In this document: positions 5,622 to 5,836 of the stretch, piece after piece
Layout of the letters: each line of letters opens with the position of its first letter
How positions within the stretch are numbered: the stretch's first letter is position 1
Assembly: GCA_021835185.1 (NCBI GenBank)
Contig: JAKBQO010000097.1
Coordinates: forward strand, 1 to 5,836
Direction: 5' to 3'
DNA: 5,836 bases
Source of the DNA: Thermoplasmata archaeon
GTDB taxonomy: Archaea > Thermoplasmatota > Thermoplasmata > Thermoplasmatales > Thermoplasmataceae
Translations under genes and position numbers: made by a program
The notes under the pieces: generated by a model
Told to the model about the DNA's origin: nothing
What the model saw: only the letters and a program-made list of their open reading frames with translations
The model's database searches: none

Positions 5622-5825
5622 GTGGATAAAATTTCGATTTTAAATATAGTAAATTACGCGTCAAATGGATATATCACTGAAGACCACGTTGAAAAGAATG
5701 CTGCCTGTATCGGCACTAAAAAACCCAATTATTTATGAATAAAAAAGATGTTATTAGAAAAATCTCAACATTTAAACGTTTCACTTTCTACTCTTTATAA
5801 GGATTTTATGCTTTTTAAAAAATAA
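5622..5825 (+). pseudogene. Weak coding remnant on the + strand at the window edge
   Basis: From GTG 5622 a frame runs 38 codons to TGA 5736-5738 (containing NIVNYASNGYITEDHVEKNA). It then continues in the same frame from ATG 5748 for 25 codons (containing SQHLNVSLSTLYKDF, which has a helix-turn-helix flavour) to TAA 5823-5825. The composition is more protein-like than expected for such A/T-rich DNA, and one stop divides the two halves in a single frame, so a decayed DNA-binding or transposase-type gene is possible. There is no Shine-Dalgarno sequence, and the span overlaps the opposite-strand promoter above. It may be chance. Apart from this and the 5' part of the broken gene, 5493-5836 shows nothing else. 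Confidence 0.18.
5638..5648 (-). promoter_or_regulatory. TATA-box candidate upstream of the broken gene
   Basis: The minus strand reads TATATTTAAAA 17-27 bases before the ATG at 5619-5621, the same geometry as the promoters of the intact genes in this window. It suggests that the broken gene and the membrane protein gene downstream were, or are, transcribed from here. Confidence 0.4.
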
Positions 5826-5836
5826 GTATAAAGTAC

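Noticed and set aside
1..5836. CRISPR array, insertion-sequence ends or tRNA genes
   Set aside because: No regularly spaced repeats, no paired terminal inverted repeats with a transposase, and no tRNA cloverleaf could be found by eye on either strand.

Overview
The window most likely comes from an archaeon of the Thermoplasmatales type (Ferroplasma, Picrophilus or Cuniculiplasma relatives). Four things point there. The 23S rRNA 3' end is archaeal in type and no 5S gene follows it. The lysyl-tRNA synthetase is class I. There is a PyrE-like HTH regulator of the archaeal GfcR type. Start codons sit about 20-30 bases behind TATA boxes with almost no leader. The genus cannot be fixed from the sequence alone.

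Layout. Positions 1 to about 147 are the last part of a 23S rRNA gene on the + strand, followed by an A+T-rich spacer with two T7 tracts that probably end rRNA transcription. Two genes then run on the minus strand: an Mrp/NBP35-type Fe-S cluster carrier ATPase (338-1168) and, upstream of it, a ribokinase-like PfkB sugar kinase (1217-2110). An 89-base divergent promoter region (2111-2199) separates the kinase from a compact + strand operon: a HIT-family hydrolase (2200-2625), a GfcR-like HTH-phosphoribosyltransferase regulator (2622-3203) and class I lysyl-tRNA synthetase (3206-4729). The operon's first gene looks leaderless. The two internal genes overlap or nearly abut their neighbours and have Shine-Dalgarno sequences.

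From 4730 to the end the DNA is visibly more A+T-rich and looks like accessory sequence. It holds, on the minus strand, a small three-helix membrane protein of unknown function (4820-5149). Upstream and overlapping is a broken gene (5131 to about 5621). After correction of one missing base near 5270, it would encode a polar N-terminal region followed by a hydrophobic, Trp/Gly-rich C-terminal region with two cysteines. An in-frame TAG also separates it from its apparent promoter and ATG. The pair resembles, in layout only, a peptide-toxin precursor with a membrane immunity protein. This is the most unusual part of the window and remains inference. A weak + strand coding remnant lies at the right edge.

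Possible links between genes: HIT hydrolases of the Hint type can remove lysyl-AMP made by lysyl-tRNA synthetase, so their shared operon may be functional. The GfcR-like regulator has a PRPP-binding fold and faces a ribokinase whose product feeds PRPP synthesis. Near-perfect palindromes lie at both divergent promoters and are candidate operators.
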